The notes: a model not told the origin generated them from the sequence alone. A stretch of 64,000 nucleotides of DNA from Vibrio sp. RE88 (GCF_013113835.1 NZ_VTYQ01000003.1:372001-436000); one strand, 5' to 3'; positions 48,043 through 59,967 are shown, numbered from the stretch's first letter. A program made the numbers and translations.

Positions 48043-49713
48043 CTATATAAACAGCTGGCAAAACTCATCAATGTGACTGCGCATGGTGTATGGATTCAAA
48101 AACACGGCTTTTTCGCCCGGCAATGCCAAGCAATGTCCTTGATAGTCATAATCAGTATGAGCGATCGACTCAACCCAGTTAGTATTCAACCCCTGCCCTT
48201 GCCGCTTAAGAAAGTGATTACGATGAAACAGAGTGTTTTGAATCAACTCATCAACCGCGGCATCACTTTTCTTAATTGCAAGTTCACGCTCATAGGTATG
48301 TAAGACCGAAGGCGTATGCTTCGGGTACAACCTCAGCGCAACGGCCGGGCCGTGGTTACCTGCACACACCACCTTACAACCGGGCAATTGGCCTAGCTTC
48401 ATTCGCAAATAGTTAGCATTCTGTAGACCATGCGCTAATACGACTTGATAGCCTTCCTTTCCGAGAAATTGCATCGCTGAATAAGCAGAAAAAACCCCCG
48501 CCGCCCCTCGCGAGCACTCGATTGTCGACTGCAGGTGAGTCTTTTGTTTGAGCTGAGATTCAAAGTAAGAAAAGTAGCTCGGTTCCTGCCGGAGAGCTTC
48601 AAAATCCTGCTTATCTCGTACCATCAATAAGCTAGAGGTATAAGGCGCGTAGCCCCACTTCTGAAAGTCGACCGCAAAAGAATCGGCCTCTTTCAGACCT
48701 GCCATCATTGTCTTTAAGTAACGCAAACTGGTCAGCGTGGCGCTATTAATAGACAGAGGGTTCTCTTGAAGATCGTAGTCAAGAAAGAACAACAGACTCC
48801 AGCCAACCGCCGCATCGACATGGATGTGAGGTTTACGAACAATCTCATGCTTGCGGCACAAGCGCTCTGACAAATGGCGAACTTGCTGAATATCATCAAT
48901 CGCAAAGGTATCAGTCGTGCCACACGTGAGCATAATCGTTGGAACCGCGGTCCCCTGCTTGAAGCAGGCCTCCAGTTGGCGCTCTAAGTCATCGAGACAA
49001 ATTTGGTTATTGCGGTTAATACGAACCCGAACGACCTGCTTATCAAGATCAATACCTAATAAAGACAAATTCGTCATGTTTGAGTAGTGGCCTGACTCAG
49101 AATTAAGCATGCAAAATCGGCGATTTGCCACACCTTCAGATTTTGACTTTGGGTACGTTTTACGTAATCCGAACAAGTAACCATAGAGGTTACAAAACGT
49201 ACCGCCTTGAGTGAACAGACCACCAGCTGTTTGAGGATCATATCCTGCTAGACGAGCGATCTGGCGGATCACCATTTTCTCCAGCTCCACGGCCATCCCC
49301 GCATATTCGCTGTAGACCAAATTGGGGTTTTTCATCGTTGCCAGCATCGCTCCATGGATCGCCGGATCGCAGGGCGTTGAAATAACATTCTCAACCGATC
49401 TTGGGTCCTGCCAGTCTTTACAATGATGGGCGGCAAATATTGCTAATGGATCAAACGCCTCAGTGGGGGCATTCATTCTCTCAGGAATATCTTCACGCTC
49501 GTGCAGGGCCTTTTCCAACTGACGGTAATCTTCAGTAGAAAACGGAGACTTTCTGCTCACAAGCATGCTGACTTCTGGGGAAGCAAACAGAGGCCATAAG
49601 CGTTTATCACGACTAAAAAAACGGCGAATCACCTCATTATATTTCTTCACATAATAAGGTGATAACGCGTTCGCTTTTAAGCCATCTTTCTCGAGTGTTG
49701 CTGCATGATTCAT
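48043..49713 (-). CDS. group II PLP-dependent amino-acid decarboxylase, substrate unknown
   Basis: A 556-residue fold-type I enzyme of the glutamate/aromatic/diaminobutyrate decarboxylase group. The ring-stacking His is H209 (ESGHYSN), the pyridine-binding Asp is D300 (HIHVDAA) and the Schiff-base Lys is K352 (VDFQKWGYAP). The residue before Lys is Gln rather than the usual His. The N-terminal 90 residues are unlike any member I can name. A perfect AGGAGGTGAT ribosome site precedes the ATG. It lies 27 bp after a chemoreceptor gene and upstream of an amine-type binding protein. It would release CO2 and an amine; substrate not predictable. Confidence 0.88.
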   Translation of the reverse strand: MNHAATLEKDGLKANALSPYYVKKYNEVIRRFFSRDKRLWPLFASPEVSMLVSRKSPFSTEDYRQLEKALHEREDIPERMNAPTEAFDPLAIFAAHHCKDWQDPRSVENVISTPCDPAIHGAMLATMKNPNLVYSEYAGMAVELEKMVIRQIARLAGYDPQTAGGLFTQGGTFCNLYGYLFGLRKTYPKSKSEGVANRRFCMLNSESGHYSNMTNLSLLGIDLDKQVVRVRINRNNQICLDDLERQLEACFKQGTAVPTIMLTCGTTDTFAIDDIQQVRHLSERLCRKHEIVRKPHIHVDAAVGWSLLFFLDYDLQENPLSINSATLTSLRYLKTMMAGLKEADSFAVDFQKWGYAPYTSSLLMVRDKQDFEALRQEPSYFSYFESQLKQKTHLQSTIECSRGAAGVFSAYSAMQFLGKEGYQVVLAHGLQNANYLRMKLGQLPGCKVVCAGNHGPAVALRLYPKHTPSVLHTYERELAIKKSDAAVDELIQNTLFHRNHFLKRQGQGLNTNWVESIAHTDYDYQGHCLALPGEKAVFLNPYTMRSHIDEFCQLFI

Positions 49714-49740
49714 ACATCACCTCCTGGTGGCTTAAAAGTG

Positions 49741-51636
49741 TCATCGTAATTTAAAGTTGGCGACTAACCTTTCTAGTTCATGGTTGGATTCACTCAGAGA
49801 CTCGGTCGCTGAGACGGTTTGCTGACCGCTGCTCACTAGTGATTCAACGATCTCTCTGATGGAGAGCATATTGCGACTTAGCTCTTCAGCTACCGTACTC
49901 TGCTCTTCGGTTGCCGCTGAGATCTGCGTGCTGACATCATCAATCTCTTTGACTGAAACCGTCATCATGCCAAGGCTCTCAGACACTTCTGATGTTTTCT
50001 CAGCAGTGGACTGACATTGATCTTTGGTCGCTTCCATGGCGCGAACCACGCTCTCGGTGCCATCGAGTAGCTGACTGAGCATGTCAGAGATTTCGGTTGT
50101 GCTGTTTTGCGTTCTAGCAGCCAGCGCCCTCACCTCATCTGCAACCACAGCAAAGCCTCGGCCTTGTTCACCGGCACGCGCAGCTTCTATTGCCGCATTC
50201 AGTGCCAGTAAGTTGGTCTGCTCTGAGATCTCACCAATTACCGTCAACACTTCACTGATGCGATTCGCATCCTGCTTCATGCTTACGATCCGGCCTGCCA
50301 TATCATCCACTTCCGTGACCAGAGCGCTTACCGTCGATACCGCGTTATTCACAATATCCAGTGAGGACTGAGCCTCAACACTGGCCGCCTCAGTAATTCG
50401 ATTGGACTGATGAACACTCTCGGCCACCGTTCGCGCACTTTCGCTCATTTCAGTAATCGCTGTGACGACTTGTTCCGTTTCACTGGAGTGCGTAAGCAGC
50501 TTAGATTCGTTTTCCTTAGCGGTCTGACCTAGCTGAACCAGACTGGAAGAGATACTTTGACTGGCATTTGAAATTTGCAGCATCATCTGCTGAAGGCTTT
50601 CTACAAACTGATTGAACCCCTGACTGATCTGCCCGAGATCGTCATTGCTGTTCACTTCAAGACGCTGAGTTAAATCACCATTACCCTGAGACAGATCCAA
50701 CACAGCTGACTTTAAGCCAAGCAAAGGTTTGTAGGCATAGTGAAGAATGACAAAAATAGCGCCAAAGCTGACAAGGAAGAGTAAAAAACCGGTAACGATC
50801 GATTCTTGCTCGGCTTTATCAACGTGAGCCAATGCCGTGGCCTGATCAACGAACACCATCAGAGTCCAGTACATATTGTCAGTGAGATTCACTCGCTGAA
50901 AATAGCCATCAAACTGAATACCAAGGTAAGGAAACGTCAGGTGACCATTTTGCTGAGTACTAAACATCCGTTCCATCTCAATGAAGTTCGAGCTCACCTG
51001 AGAAGGTGTTCGGCCAATATCGTTAGGATCGTCACTGGCAAAAAATACCGCGTTCTGATCCGTGAGTGTTGCCGCCCCACCAGCAAAGCGCATGTTGCTG
51101 ACCGTACTGATGATTTCACCTAACTGGATATCACCAAGCAATACACCAACGACTTGGCCGCCTTGCTTAACTGGCATGGTGGCGCTAACCACTTTTTCTC
51201 CGGTAACTTTGTCTTGATAGATGTCCGTTAAAGTCACGCCAGAAGCCACTTTGGCCGCTTTGTACCAATCGCGGGTTCTAAAGTCGAACTGGTTGCTACT
51301 TTCGACAGACATATAATTTCGTCCATCTTCGTAGGTCATGATGACATTGGAAATCCCGGTGCTTTTGGCAAGTAGCTCGACCAAGTTCTGGTTATCTTTA
51401 TCAGACAAGCCTGAGTCAAATTGCTCCGCGCCGGAGGCAATAGCGTTAATGCGAAATTGCATCAGCTGTTCAAGTTCGGTCACATGAAAACTCAGTTTGT
51501 TTTTCGTTTCATTCACTAACGAAGTGACCATTTTTTCTTTCATAGATAGGATGTTAAGCGTGCCAAGAACGATCAAAGAGATCGTCACCAGCAAACCTAC
51601 ACCAAGATAGATACGCGTTTTAAAACCTATATTCAT
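49741..51636 (-). CDS. dCache_1 methyl-accepting chemotaxis protein, amino-acid/amine type
   Basis: A 631-residue chemoreceptor with TM1 at about 9-30, a double-Cache periplasmic domain (about 35-275), TM2 at about 280-300, HAMP and a signalling domain ([36 protein letters not shown]). The pocket has F117, R122, W124, Y125, D142 and D169. By memory, the spacing R-x-W-Y ... D ... D equals that of PctA-type amino-acid receptors, with Phe replacing the first Tyr. First gene of a likely operon with the decarboxylase and the binding protein. Confidence 0.93.
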   Translation of the reverse strand: MNIGFKTRIYLGVGLLVTISLIVLGTLNILSMKEKMVTSLVNETKNKLSFHVTELEQLMQFRINAIASGAEQFDSGLSDKDNQNLVELLAKSTGISNVIMTYEDGRNYMSVESSNQFDFRTRDWYKAAKVASGVTLTDIYQDKVTGEKVVSATMPVKQGGQVVGVLLGDIQLGEIISTVSNMRFAGGAATLTDQNAVFFASDDPNDIGRTPSQVSSNFIEMERMFSTQQNGHLTFPYLGIQFDGYFQRVNLTDNMYWTLMVFVDQATALAHVDKAEQESIVTGFLLFLVSFGAIFVILHYAYKPLLGLKSAVLDLSQGNGDLTQRLEVNSNDDLGQISQGFNQFVESLQQMMLQISNASQSISSSLVQLGQTAKENESKLLTHSSETEQVVTAITEMSESARTVAESVHQSNRITEAASVEAQSSLDIVNNAVSTVSALVTEVDDMAGRIVSMKQDANRISEVLTVIGEISEQTNLLALNAAIEAARAGEQGRGFAVVADEVRALAARTQNSTTEISDMLSQLLDGTESVVRAMEATKDQCQSTAEKTSEVSESLGMMTVSVKEIDDVSTQISAATEEQSTVAEELSRNMLSIREIVESLVSSGQQTVSATESLSESNHELERLVANFKLR

Positions 51637-51967
51637 TACGCCTCCTCACTACATGAACGAGCGATAAAAAGAACGTAAGGATGAATTCCGGTCTGTATTT
51701 TAATTTGTATATATTGGTTGCCAAATTCTCGGCAATTCGTGAGCTTGTGCTCATCATCAAACCGTCTATACACCCAGCCAACATAATTACCTTAGCTTGA
51801 TATCACAAATATATGCAACCATTATTATATGAATTTATTATCTTTAAAAAAGATGGAGCGACGAGAAAATCGGGGAAGGCTACAGTCTTTTACTCTTTAA
51901 TTCAGCTAGTTAAACAATATGAAAGATTGGTGAGATGGCTCAATAAAGAGCCATCAACAATTTGCTC
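51637..51967. other. intergenic region between chemoreceptor and aminopeptidase gene
   Basis: 331 bp, AT-rich near 51790-51900, holding the chemoreceptor promoter. A GATGGCTC/GAGCCATC hairpin at 51934-51955, just past the aminopeptidase stop, is a weak terminator without a T run. Confidence 0.6.
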
Positions 51968-53509
<1,542 letters not shown>

Positions 53510-53622
53510 TTATAAAATCACCAAAACTTAGGATATTTATTTACATTTTGAGAATTATTCGTTTTACATCAGGACGTAATAATAAGTTGTCACTTTTCTA
53601 TCAATACAGAAAATGGTTGATA

Positions 53623-53640
53623 GGGGCACCGAAGTGCCCC
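53623..53640 (-). terminator. hairpin after the serine protease gene
   Basis: GGGGCAC pairs with GTGCCCC around TTCG on the minus strand. The T tract is weak (TATCAACCATTTTC). Confidence 0.6.
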
Positions 53641-53654
53641 AAGCTTGACTCAGA

Positions 53655-55097
53655 CTATTTTGCCGTCACAGACAAAGTTACGCCTGAAAAATTGCTGTAT
53701 GCATTGAGCATGATGTAGAGATCTTCACTCGCATTCACTGCATTACACGACTCGGTATTACCAGAGCGATATGGTCTGCAATCATAGGCACTTTTGGTTG
53801 GTTGAAGTCCTGAGCGAACATAGAGATCAGCATCGCCGGAACCAGATGCGATAGACACTGTGACGTCAGAGGTGCGCTTATCTGCGCGAAGGACATACAT
53901 TTTCTGCTCACCTTTCGCTAGCGCAAGACCAGACAACGGCGTATCTAGGCTCAGCTCAGTGATATCACTTCCTGGTTGTTCAACCATGCCATCGGGCAGA
54001 GTGTTGTTAAAATGGCTGGCTACTTTCGGCCAGATTTTGCTGATTTTCACCCCTTGGTTTTCACAGCCACCAAAGTGATGCAGCGCAATCGCTTTGTTGC
54101 TGCTGGTTTTGAGCACTGGCGAACCTGACGAACCACCAATGGTGTCGCAGAAGTAACCTGTATCGGTGTTCACTCCACGACCATTGGCCGAAGCAACATC
54201 AATTTGGCAAAGCCCAGAGCCATTTTGATCGCTTTCAATGGCGAGCTCTTTCGGGTTACCTGAACCGTGTTGCGGAATATAGATACCGTCACCATAAGTC
54301 GGCTCGGAAGCATCCAAACCTAGGTAACCAAACGAGGCGATTTTGGCGAAGTCATCAACGGTAAACAGCGTATAGTCCAGCTCATAGTCTGTGCTGAGCA
54401 TTTGGTCGCCCATCACTTTGACGGTCGTCGACATTGACCCGTTACACGTTGAGCGTTGGTAGTTAAACCAGACTTCGGTGTTTTTCAGCTCGGTTTCACT
54501 CTCAACACAGTGGTTGTTGGTAAACATGCGGTTGTCTGGGCCTACGCGCCATGCGGTACATAGACTGCGACCATTGATCAGCAATCGCGCGACTGGCGTT
54601 GTCCACGCGACTTTCTCTGGATGTGAATCTTCCCAACACGCCACATCTTTTCGCTCATTTACCCCACAGGTGGAAAGCGTCGACATCTCCTGATCCGCCG
54701 TATCTTTACCTGCCATGTAATAATCGAGCTCAAACTGCCCTTGCTGGCCTTTGGCATTCGCTATCAGTTCGATAACAAGTGCATCGCCTGAGATAGATTG
54801 CGCAAACCAATCTAGCTGACTGTCAGTGTACTCAACCACCTCATCCGTAGTCGTGGATTTAACACGTAAAATTGCCCCTTTCGGCAGTGAGAGTTGTTTG
54901 AAGTGCAACTTAATGAATGCAGCCCCTTGATGTTTCACTACCTGACTCAGATGTTGACCCGAAATACCGGTCAGTTCCGCATCTAACATAGTGAATTTCA
55001 CTTCATCAGCAATGACAGGCAACGCTGTATCTGCCATCGCGACTGGAGTGATAAAACATGCAATAGCCAACCCAACGTTGCATAGATTTGTCTTCAT
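53655..55097 (-). CDS. secreted trypsin-like serine endopeptidase with PPC domain
   Basis: A 480-residue exoprotease: signal peptide (1-22), an N-terminal beta-rich region (about 25-140), a chymotrypsin-fold domain with H196 (FTNNHC), D241 (ELDYTLF) and S324 (GGSSGSP), and a C-terminal PPC domain (about 385-480). Overall order resembles lysyl-endopeptidase-like proteases, but specificity is not predictable. The PPC domain shares DLYV, DCRPYR, GN and YSxFxGVTL with that of the neighbouring aminopeptidase. Start at 55097, where AAAGGA precedes the signal peptide. Same strand as the aminopeptidase, 163 bp apart. Confidence 0.92.
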   Translation of the reverse strand: MKTNLCNVGLAIACFITPVAMADTALPVIADEVKFTMLDAELTGISGQHLSQVVKHQGAAFIKLHFKQLSLPKGAILRVKSTTTDEVVEYTDSQLDWFAQSISGDALVIELIANAKGQQGQFELDYYMAGKDTADQEMSTLSTCGVNERKDVACWEDSHPEKVAWTTPVARLLINGRSLCTAWRVGPDNRMFTNNHCVESETELKNTEVWFNYQRSTCNGSMSTTVKVMGDQMLSTDYELDYTLFTVDDFAKIASFGYLGLDASEPTYGDGIYIPQHGSGNPKELAIESDQNGSGLCQIDVASANGRGVNTDTGYFCDTIGGSSGSPVLKTSSNKAIALHHFGGCENQGVKISKIWPKVASHFNNTLPDGMVEQPGSDITELSLDTPLSGLALAKGEQKMYVLRADKRTSDVTVSIASGSGDADLYVRSGLQPTKSAYDCRPYRSGNTESCNAVNASEDLYIMLNAYSNFSGVTLSVTAK

Positions 55098-55228
55098 TGG
55101 TCTTTCCTTTTTTTGTTTATTTGTGTTGTCCCAAAAACAAACATATGCAGAAAAAACCAATAAGCAATTTATTGCATATTGGTTTTGAGTAAAGAAATTT
55201 GAACACAGGGTTTTGTAGCGATGAATAA

Positions 55229-55251
55229 AAAGGCACTCGAAGAGTGCCTTT
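55229..55251 (-). terminator. terminator after the dCache chemoreceptor
   Basis: AAAGGCACTC pairs with GAGTGCCTTT around TTC and is followed on the minus strand by a short T run. Confidence 0.82.
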
Positions 55252-55275
55252 GTCTAGATGAAACTTATTGAAATA

Positions 55276-57159
55276 TCAGAGCTTAAATGTCGATACCTTG
55301 GCCATTAATTCGCCAGACAGTCCTTTCACTGTGCCCGCTTCCTGTGAGCTTTCCTGAGCGCTATGAACTAACTGATCAGCGACATCTTTGATCGAGGTAA
55401 TATTCTGCGTGATCTCATTCGTTACATGGGTTTGCTCTTCAGCCGCAGTCGCGATTTGTGTCGCCATGTCGCTAATGGTTTGAACGGCAGTATTGATTTC
55501 TTCTAGTGCCACACTTGCTTTATCCGCATCTTCCACGGAGTGAGTGGCCAGAGCGGAACTGTTTTCCATCAATTTAACAGCATTACCTGTGGTAGCTTGC
55601 AACGTATCGATCGTTGCTTTGATCTCTTCTGTTGAATCATGAGTACGCTGAGACAGCACTCGAACTTCATCAGCCACAACCGCAAAGCCTCGTCCTTGTT
55701 CACCTGCACGCGCAGCTTCAATTGCGGCATTCAGTGCCAGCAAGTTGGTTTGCTCAGCAATGCCCTGAATGGTCGCGAGAACGGTTGAAATATCCTGTGA
55801 GTGACGGTTTAACTCACCAACGACGTTACTTGCCTGTTGCAGTTCATCAGCCAAGCGGTTGATTGAATTTTTGTTTTCCAAAACGACGGCACGACCATTT
55901 TCCGTATTCTTCGCTGAGCCTTGCGCGGAGTGGGCGGTTTGCTCCGCATGGGAAGCGATTTCAGCGGTTGCGGATGCCATCTCTGTGACAGCAGTCGCCA
56001 CCATAGTGATTTCCTGCTGCTGATGGTTTATCTCATCGACATTTCGATTTGCACGTTGATTACTGACTTCCGATTGCTGAGACAACTGCTGAGATTGTTC
56101 GCGGATGTGAGCGATAAGCTGATGCATACTGCCAACAAAGGTATTGAAGTTATTGGCGAGCTGACCCACTTCATCGTTGCTGTCTACTTCCAGTCTCTGA
56201 GTAAGGTCACCGCTACCGTGCGCTATTTGTTCCAGTGCGTTTGATACATTGGTTAGCGGGCGGAACAAGATGCCACACAACATGTTAAACAAGAAAGTAC
56301 AGACAATGACCACCAAAATAGTCACTGCGATTTGTCCCCAGACTGCACTGTATAAAGGGGCGACTAGCGACTCACGATTAAGCACGGTGACTGTAATCAG
56401 TGGCGTCCCTTGAATCGGCGCTGCGTAAACGACGCTTAACTCGCCATTAACGTCCGTATAAATATCACTGCCCGAGCTCATCGCCTGCTGGATATCACTG
56501 AAGTCTAAGCCAAGCTGTTGTACAGATTGGTTAAGCAATTTGGTGTCTTTGTGAGTAAATACATTGCCTTGCTGATTGGCAATAAACATGTAGCCTTCAC
56601 CGGGAAGAATTACTTTATCCAGCCCTGAGATAATATCGGTAATTTCAACATCCGCACCCAACACAACGTTTTCACCACCTAGGCTGACCACGCTACCCAA
56701 AGAGACCACATTTGCACCAGTCGCCGCCGCTACCGTTGGGTTGTCCATGAAGACTTTTGACGGGTTCTTCATCGCATTGATGTACCAACCCCACTTACGC
56801 GGATCATCATTACCCGGTGGCAGAACGACACCATTGGCGTTATCCTGAGAACCGTCAGGGTAAGCGAGGAATACATTGTCTAAACCTGCGGAATTCTTCA
56901 CCTGTTTGAGGTTTCTGACAATCGAACTCATATCGGCGTCCGGTACGATTGACGTCAGCGCCCGCTCCTTCGACTCAATCCAGTCTGATACGTATTGATT
57001 GTAAGAAGCCGTTGAGCTCTCCAGCCGCTGAGTCACCTCAATATCCAAACGCTGTAGTGACGCCCGAAAAGAGAGCAACTCCACCAGCAAACCGCCAACG
57101 ATGATGGCGACACTGGCTGACAACGCCAGTTTGTTCTTTAAAGACAAGTTTTTAAACAT
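55276..57159 (-). CDS. dCache methyl-accepting chemotaxis protein, divergent ligand pocket
   Basis: A 627-residue chemoreceptor starting [16 protein letters not shown] at 57159. TM1 is at about 10-32, the double-Cache domain at about 35-270, TM2 at about 275-300, then HAMP and signalling domain ([36 protein letters not shown]). The pocket segment reads [11 protein letters not shown] and the later LGADVEI keeps an Asp; the R-x-W-Y signature is not intact, so the ligand class differs from the receptor at 49741. It lies between an exoprotease gene and a divergent LPMO gene; a breakdown product of such polymers is a plausible signal (inference). Confidence 0.92.
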   Translation of the reverse strand: MFKNLSLKNKLALSASVAIIVGGLLVELLSFRASLQRLDIEVTQRLESSTASYNQYVSDWIESKERALTSIVPDADMSSIVRNLKQVKNSAGLDNVFLAYPDGSQDNANGVVLPPGNDDPRKWGWYINAMKNPSKVFMDNPTVAAATGANVVSLGSVVSLGGENVVLGADVEITDIISGLDKVILPGEGYMFIANQQGNVFTHKDTKLLNQSVQQLGLDFSDIQQAMSSGSDIYTDVNGELSVVYAAPIQGTPLITVTVLNRESLVAPLYSAVWGQIAVTILVVIVCTFLFNMLCGILFRPLTNVSNALEQIAHGSGDLTQRLEVDSNDEVGQLANNFNTFVGSMHQLIAHIREQSQQLSQQSEVSNQRANRNVDEINHQQQEITMVATAVTEMASATAEIASHAEQTAHSAQGSAKNTENGRAVVLENKNSINRLADELQQASNVVGELNRHSQDISTVLATIQGIAEQTNLLALNAAIEAARAGEQGRGFAVVADEVRVLSQRTHDSTEEIKATIDTLQATTGNAVKLMENSSALATHSVEDADKASVALEEINTAVQTISDMATQIATAAEEQTHVTNEITQNITSIKDVADQLVHSAQESSQEAGTVKGLSGELMAKVSTFKL

Positions 57160-57596
57160 AGGACAACCTTGTTTGATCATTTTTATCGTCATGCAGTACT
57201 AAGCTGTAGTTGCTTGCCTACACAATTGCAAAGATAACTCACCCGCTTTGTGCACCCTACTTCAAGAGCGATTCTTTGTATGGTTATCACGGATTTATTT
57301 CACACTTTAAAATAAATCAATCATATCCACTATTTTTATTGCCAACTCTCAACTTAATGCTTAGGTATGAATCTGAACAAATATTGCTGAACAAATTTAT
57401 TTGAAGTGACTCGAAAGGAAAATCGACAGCCAACAACACATTACTTTTCCATGCGGACAATGTGGCAAATTGACATCAAAACGACGATTTATTAATCACT
57501 TAAATGAATATTTTATAAAATTCTTGCTAGGTTGAGATCGCTGTCTGCACGCCATCAGTGCTTTCAGATGATCAATAACCATTATAAGGAAAGATT
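57160..57596. other. divergent intergenic region, chemoreceptor / LPMO gene
   Basis: About 437 bp holding both promoters. AT-rich at 57480-57535. I found no site I could name. Confidence 0.55.
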
Positions 57597-58778
57597 ATGA
57601 AATCTTATTTGAATGTCAGTTTTGCTACCCTAGCTGGCCTAACGGCCCTCACGTCAATCAATGTCAATGCTCATGGCTGGGTCGAATACCCAAGCGCTCG
57701 TCAGAATACTTGCTATTTAGATGGTGGATTCTGGGATGACCAGATTCCGAATGCTGCTTGTCAGGCGGCCTTTGATCAGTCCGGTGCCTACCCTTTTGTG
57801 CAACGTAATGAAGTGGCAGCCAATGTGGCTAACTACCGAGACATGGCCCACGTACATGCCATTGTCCGAGATGGCACACTGTGTAGCGCTGGCGACAGTG
57901 CAAAAGCGGGACTAGATGTTGCTTCTCCACATTGGCAGAAAACGGCACTGTCATTAGATGCCAACAACCAGTTCGACCTGGTATTTAATGCCACTGCTCC
58001 ACACAACCCGTCTTACTGGCAGTTTTACTTGAGCAAACCGGAATACGATAGCAGCCAGCCTCTAACTTGGTCAGATTTAGATCTGGTGGATACTGCGGGT
58101 AACGTCGCGGTTGGTTCGGATAAAAAATACCGTATCAAGGTAACCCTACCTGCTGACAGAACAGGCGAAGCGGTTCTCTATACCCGCTGGCAACGCGAAG
58201 ACCCAGCCGGTGAAGGTTTTTATAACTGTAGTGACATAACCTTCAATGGGGATGGCAGCACACCTACCGACCCGACGGATCCAACCGACCCGGGCAATAA
58301 CCTCTCTGTACTTGGTTACTATGTCCCACAAGGATTTGGGCCAGTGGAGTCTGGAGATACCGTTCGTTTCCGTACCTTTGATCAGAACGGCAGCGAGCAA
58401 CACGATATCTCATTGGCGATCACTGCTAACAATACTAGTGAAGAAATTTGGTCTGCGGAACTGGCTGGGCAATTTAATAGCCTGACCGCGGGGGCTTGGT
58501 TTATTGGCATCTGGCATGCCGAAATGAACCACTATATGTATGACTCTTCGAACATCTACGCCAATCAAGTTCATGCCCCAACCACAGACTTCAGCTATCA
58601 ACTGTCACTGGTGAAAGGTGACACACCACCACCAACGCAACCGGATAATGCGTGGTCTGCCGACAGCATTTATGAGCAAGGTGATGTGGTTACTCATAAC
58701 GGCCGTTCATGGACAGCGCAATGGTGGACACGTGGCGAAGAGCCGGGCACAACCGGCGATTGGGGAGTATGGCGCTAG
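57597..58778 (+). CDS. AA10 lytic polysaccharide monooxygenase with chitin-binding modules
   Basis: A 393-residue secreted copper enzyme that cleaves crystalline chitin oxidatively. The signal peptide ends at Ala25, so the mature protein begins with His26 (HGWVEYPSARQ), which with H136 (APHNPSYWQFYLSKP) forms the histidine brace; F208 near the C-terminus of the domain is the likely axial residue. A Thr-Pro-Asp repeat linker (223-233) leads to a GbpA-like middle domain (about 235-338), then a Pro-rich linker and a CBM5/12-type module (about 350-393, AWSADSIYEQGDVVTHNGRSW). AAGGAAAG precedes the ATG. Cellulose as substrate is less likely but not excluded. Confidence 0.95.
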   Translation: MKSYLNVSFATLAGLTALTSINVNAHGWVEYPSARQNTCYLDGGFWDDQIPNAACQAAFDQSGAYPFVQRNEVAANVANYRDMAHVHAIVRDGTLCSAGDSAKAGLDVASPHWQKTALSLDANNQFDLVFNATAPHNPSYWQFYLSKPEYDSSQPLTWSDLDLVDTAGNVAVGSDKKYRIKVTLPADRTGEAVLYTRWQREDPAGEGFYNCSDITFNGDGSTPTDPTDPTDPGNNLSVLGYYVPQGFGPVESGDTVRFRTFDQNGSEQHDISLAITANNTSEEIWSAELAGQFNSLTAGAWFIGIWHAEMNHYMYDSSNIYANQVHAPTTDFSYQLSLVKGDTPPPTQPDNAWSADSIYEQGDVVTHNGRSWTAQWWTRGEEPGTTGDWGVWR

Positions 58779-58811
58779 CCTTATTGCTACCCAAATCACC
58801 ACTGTATGATG

Positions 58812-58842
58812 AAAAATCCTCAAGCTTCTCTTGGGGATTTTT
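58812..58842. terminator. terminator after the LPMO gene
   Basis: AAAAATCCTCAAG pairs with CTTGGGGATTTTT (13 bp, one G-T pair, CTTCT loop), with A and T ends. Confidence 0.92.
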
Positions 58843-59085
58843 CGCACTTCCAACCCTCAAATACATGCCAACTATTAAATCAGGCTCATAGAAAGACAGA
58901 GTTCCCAAATCAACATTGCTATTTATCAATACCGTAGACCAATAGTGGTATTTTACTGTTGAACTTGTTGTTAAACGCACATTCTGCGTCTGCCATTCAC
59001 CACGTTTATCACTTCCAAAAAATCGGCTAAATACAATCAAAATTCTCTGCAACAAGATGATAACTATAGTTTTATATTTTTTTAT

Positions 59086-59116
59086 AAAAGAGAATTATCA
59101 CTATAAATTCTCTTTT
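59086..59116. promoter_or_regulatory. inverted repeat upstream of the outer-membrane protein gene
   Basis: AAAAGAGAATT and AATTCTCTTTT, 11 bp each, perfect, separated by 9 nt. No T run follows on either strand, so a terminator is unlikely; an operator or leader stem is possible. It is 149 bp before the barrel gene. Confidence 0.6.
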
Positions 59117-59265
59117 AATATTAACTAAAACAGACAAAGGCAAAACGCGCTAGACATGTATAAATAACATCAATAATTAAGATGAATTACCGCTACCTGC
59201 TCTTCACCTATCCGATCCCCATTTCATAAACTCCGCGCTCTATTTGTTAGACAACGAGAGCAAAC

Positions 59266-59931
59266 ATGAAGAAAACATTATATTTAGCAGCTGCTATCAC
59301 CGTTTTAGCCTGCAACGCCGCGCTAGCTGAAGGGCTCAGTAACAATTACAATTTCGTCGAAGCGGGTTACCAGAAATCCAACTACAGTAGCACGCTTTAC
59401 TATGGCTCATTCAGCGCTAAATCCGATATTGATGCTGATGGCTTTTACCTTCGAGGAAGCTTTAACTTCTACGACAATGCTTTTGTAGAAGCGCGAAAAG
59501 ATCGAACTAGTTACTCATACTCGAACGCTATCCTGAACGGTGAATTAACTCTCGATCAAGATTTGTACGCATTAGGGTACTTTTTCACTATCAATCCAGC
59601 ATGGTCTGTTTATGGAACCGTAGGTTACTCAGTACTTGATATTAGTGCGGAAGCCTCTAACGTGGCAGCGAATACTAAACTCAGCTACCAAATGTCAGGC
59701 GCTAGTGTAGAAGTAGGAACCAGAATTGATGCGTTCGATTTCTGGCATATTGAGCCTGCATTTCGCGTTGCCAGCTATGATGAGTCAATGTATGAAATCC
59801 GCCTTAATAACGCTTTTTCAATTACTGAAAACGTGGCTTTGGATATCAATGCAATGCACAGAGCCCACGAAATCAATAACACAGTGATTACCGAAGTATC
59901 CGGACAAGTGGGTATTCGCTATTCCTTCTGA
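59266..59931 (+). CDS. small outer-membrane beta-barrel protein
   Basis: A 221-residue protein with signal peptide MKKTLYLAAAITVLACNAALA and alternating strands rich in Tyr/Ser (YNFVEAGYQKSNYSS, DGFYLRGSFNF, YALGYFFTINPAWSVYGTVGYS). It ends in the BAM recognition residue Phe (IRYSF). Size fits an 8-stranded barrel. I do not recognise a specific family such as OmpA, OmpW or Ail. It is followed 110 bp later by a ToxR-like regulator pair, and outer-membrane proteins are classic targets of such regulators (inference). Confidence 0.8.
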   Translation: MKKTLYLAAAITVLACNAALAEGLSNNYNFVEAGYQKSNYSSTLYYGSFSAKSDIDADGFYLRGSFNFYDNAFVEARKDRTSYSYSNAILNGELTLDQDLYALGYFFTINPAWSVYGTVGYSVLDISAEASNVAANTKLSYQMSGASVEVGTRIDAFDFWHIEPAFRVASYDESMYEIRLNNAFSITENVALDINAMHRAHEINNTVITEVSGQVGIRYSF

Positions 59932-59943
59932 TTAGCGTCTCTG

Positions 59944-59967
59944 GCCTACCATGACAAAATGGTAGGC
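59944..59967 (+). terminator. hairpin after the barrel gene
   Basis: GCCTACCAT pairs with ATGGTAGGC (9 bp, GACAAA loop). A weak pyrimidine tract follows. Confidence 0.6.

Larger units (their letters stand above)
58779..59265. other. LPMO-outer membrane protein intergenic region
   Basis: 487 bp. It holds a strong terminator (58812-58842), an AT-rich inverted repeat (59086-59116) and then the leader of the barrel gene. A minus-strand frame at 58690-59055 crosses the terminator and the LPMO end and is rejected. Confidence 0.6.

Noticed and set aside
58690..59055. 121-codon minus-strand frame
   Set aside because: It overlaps the LPMO 3' end and a strong terminator, and has no ribosome site or family resemblance.
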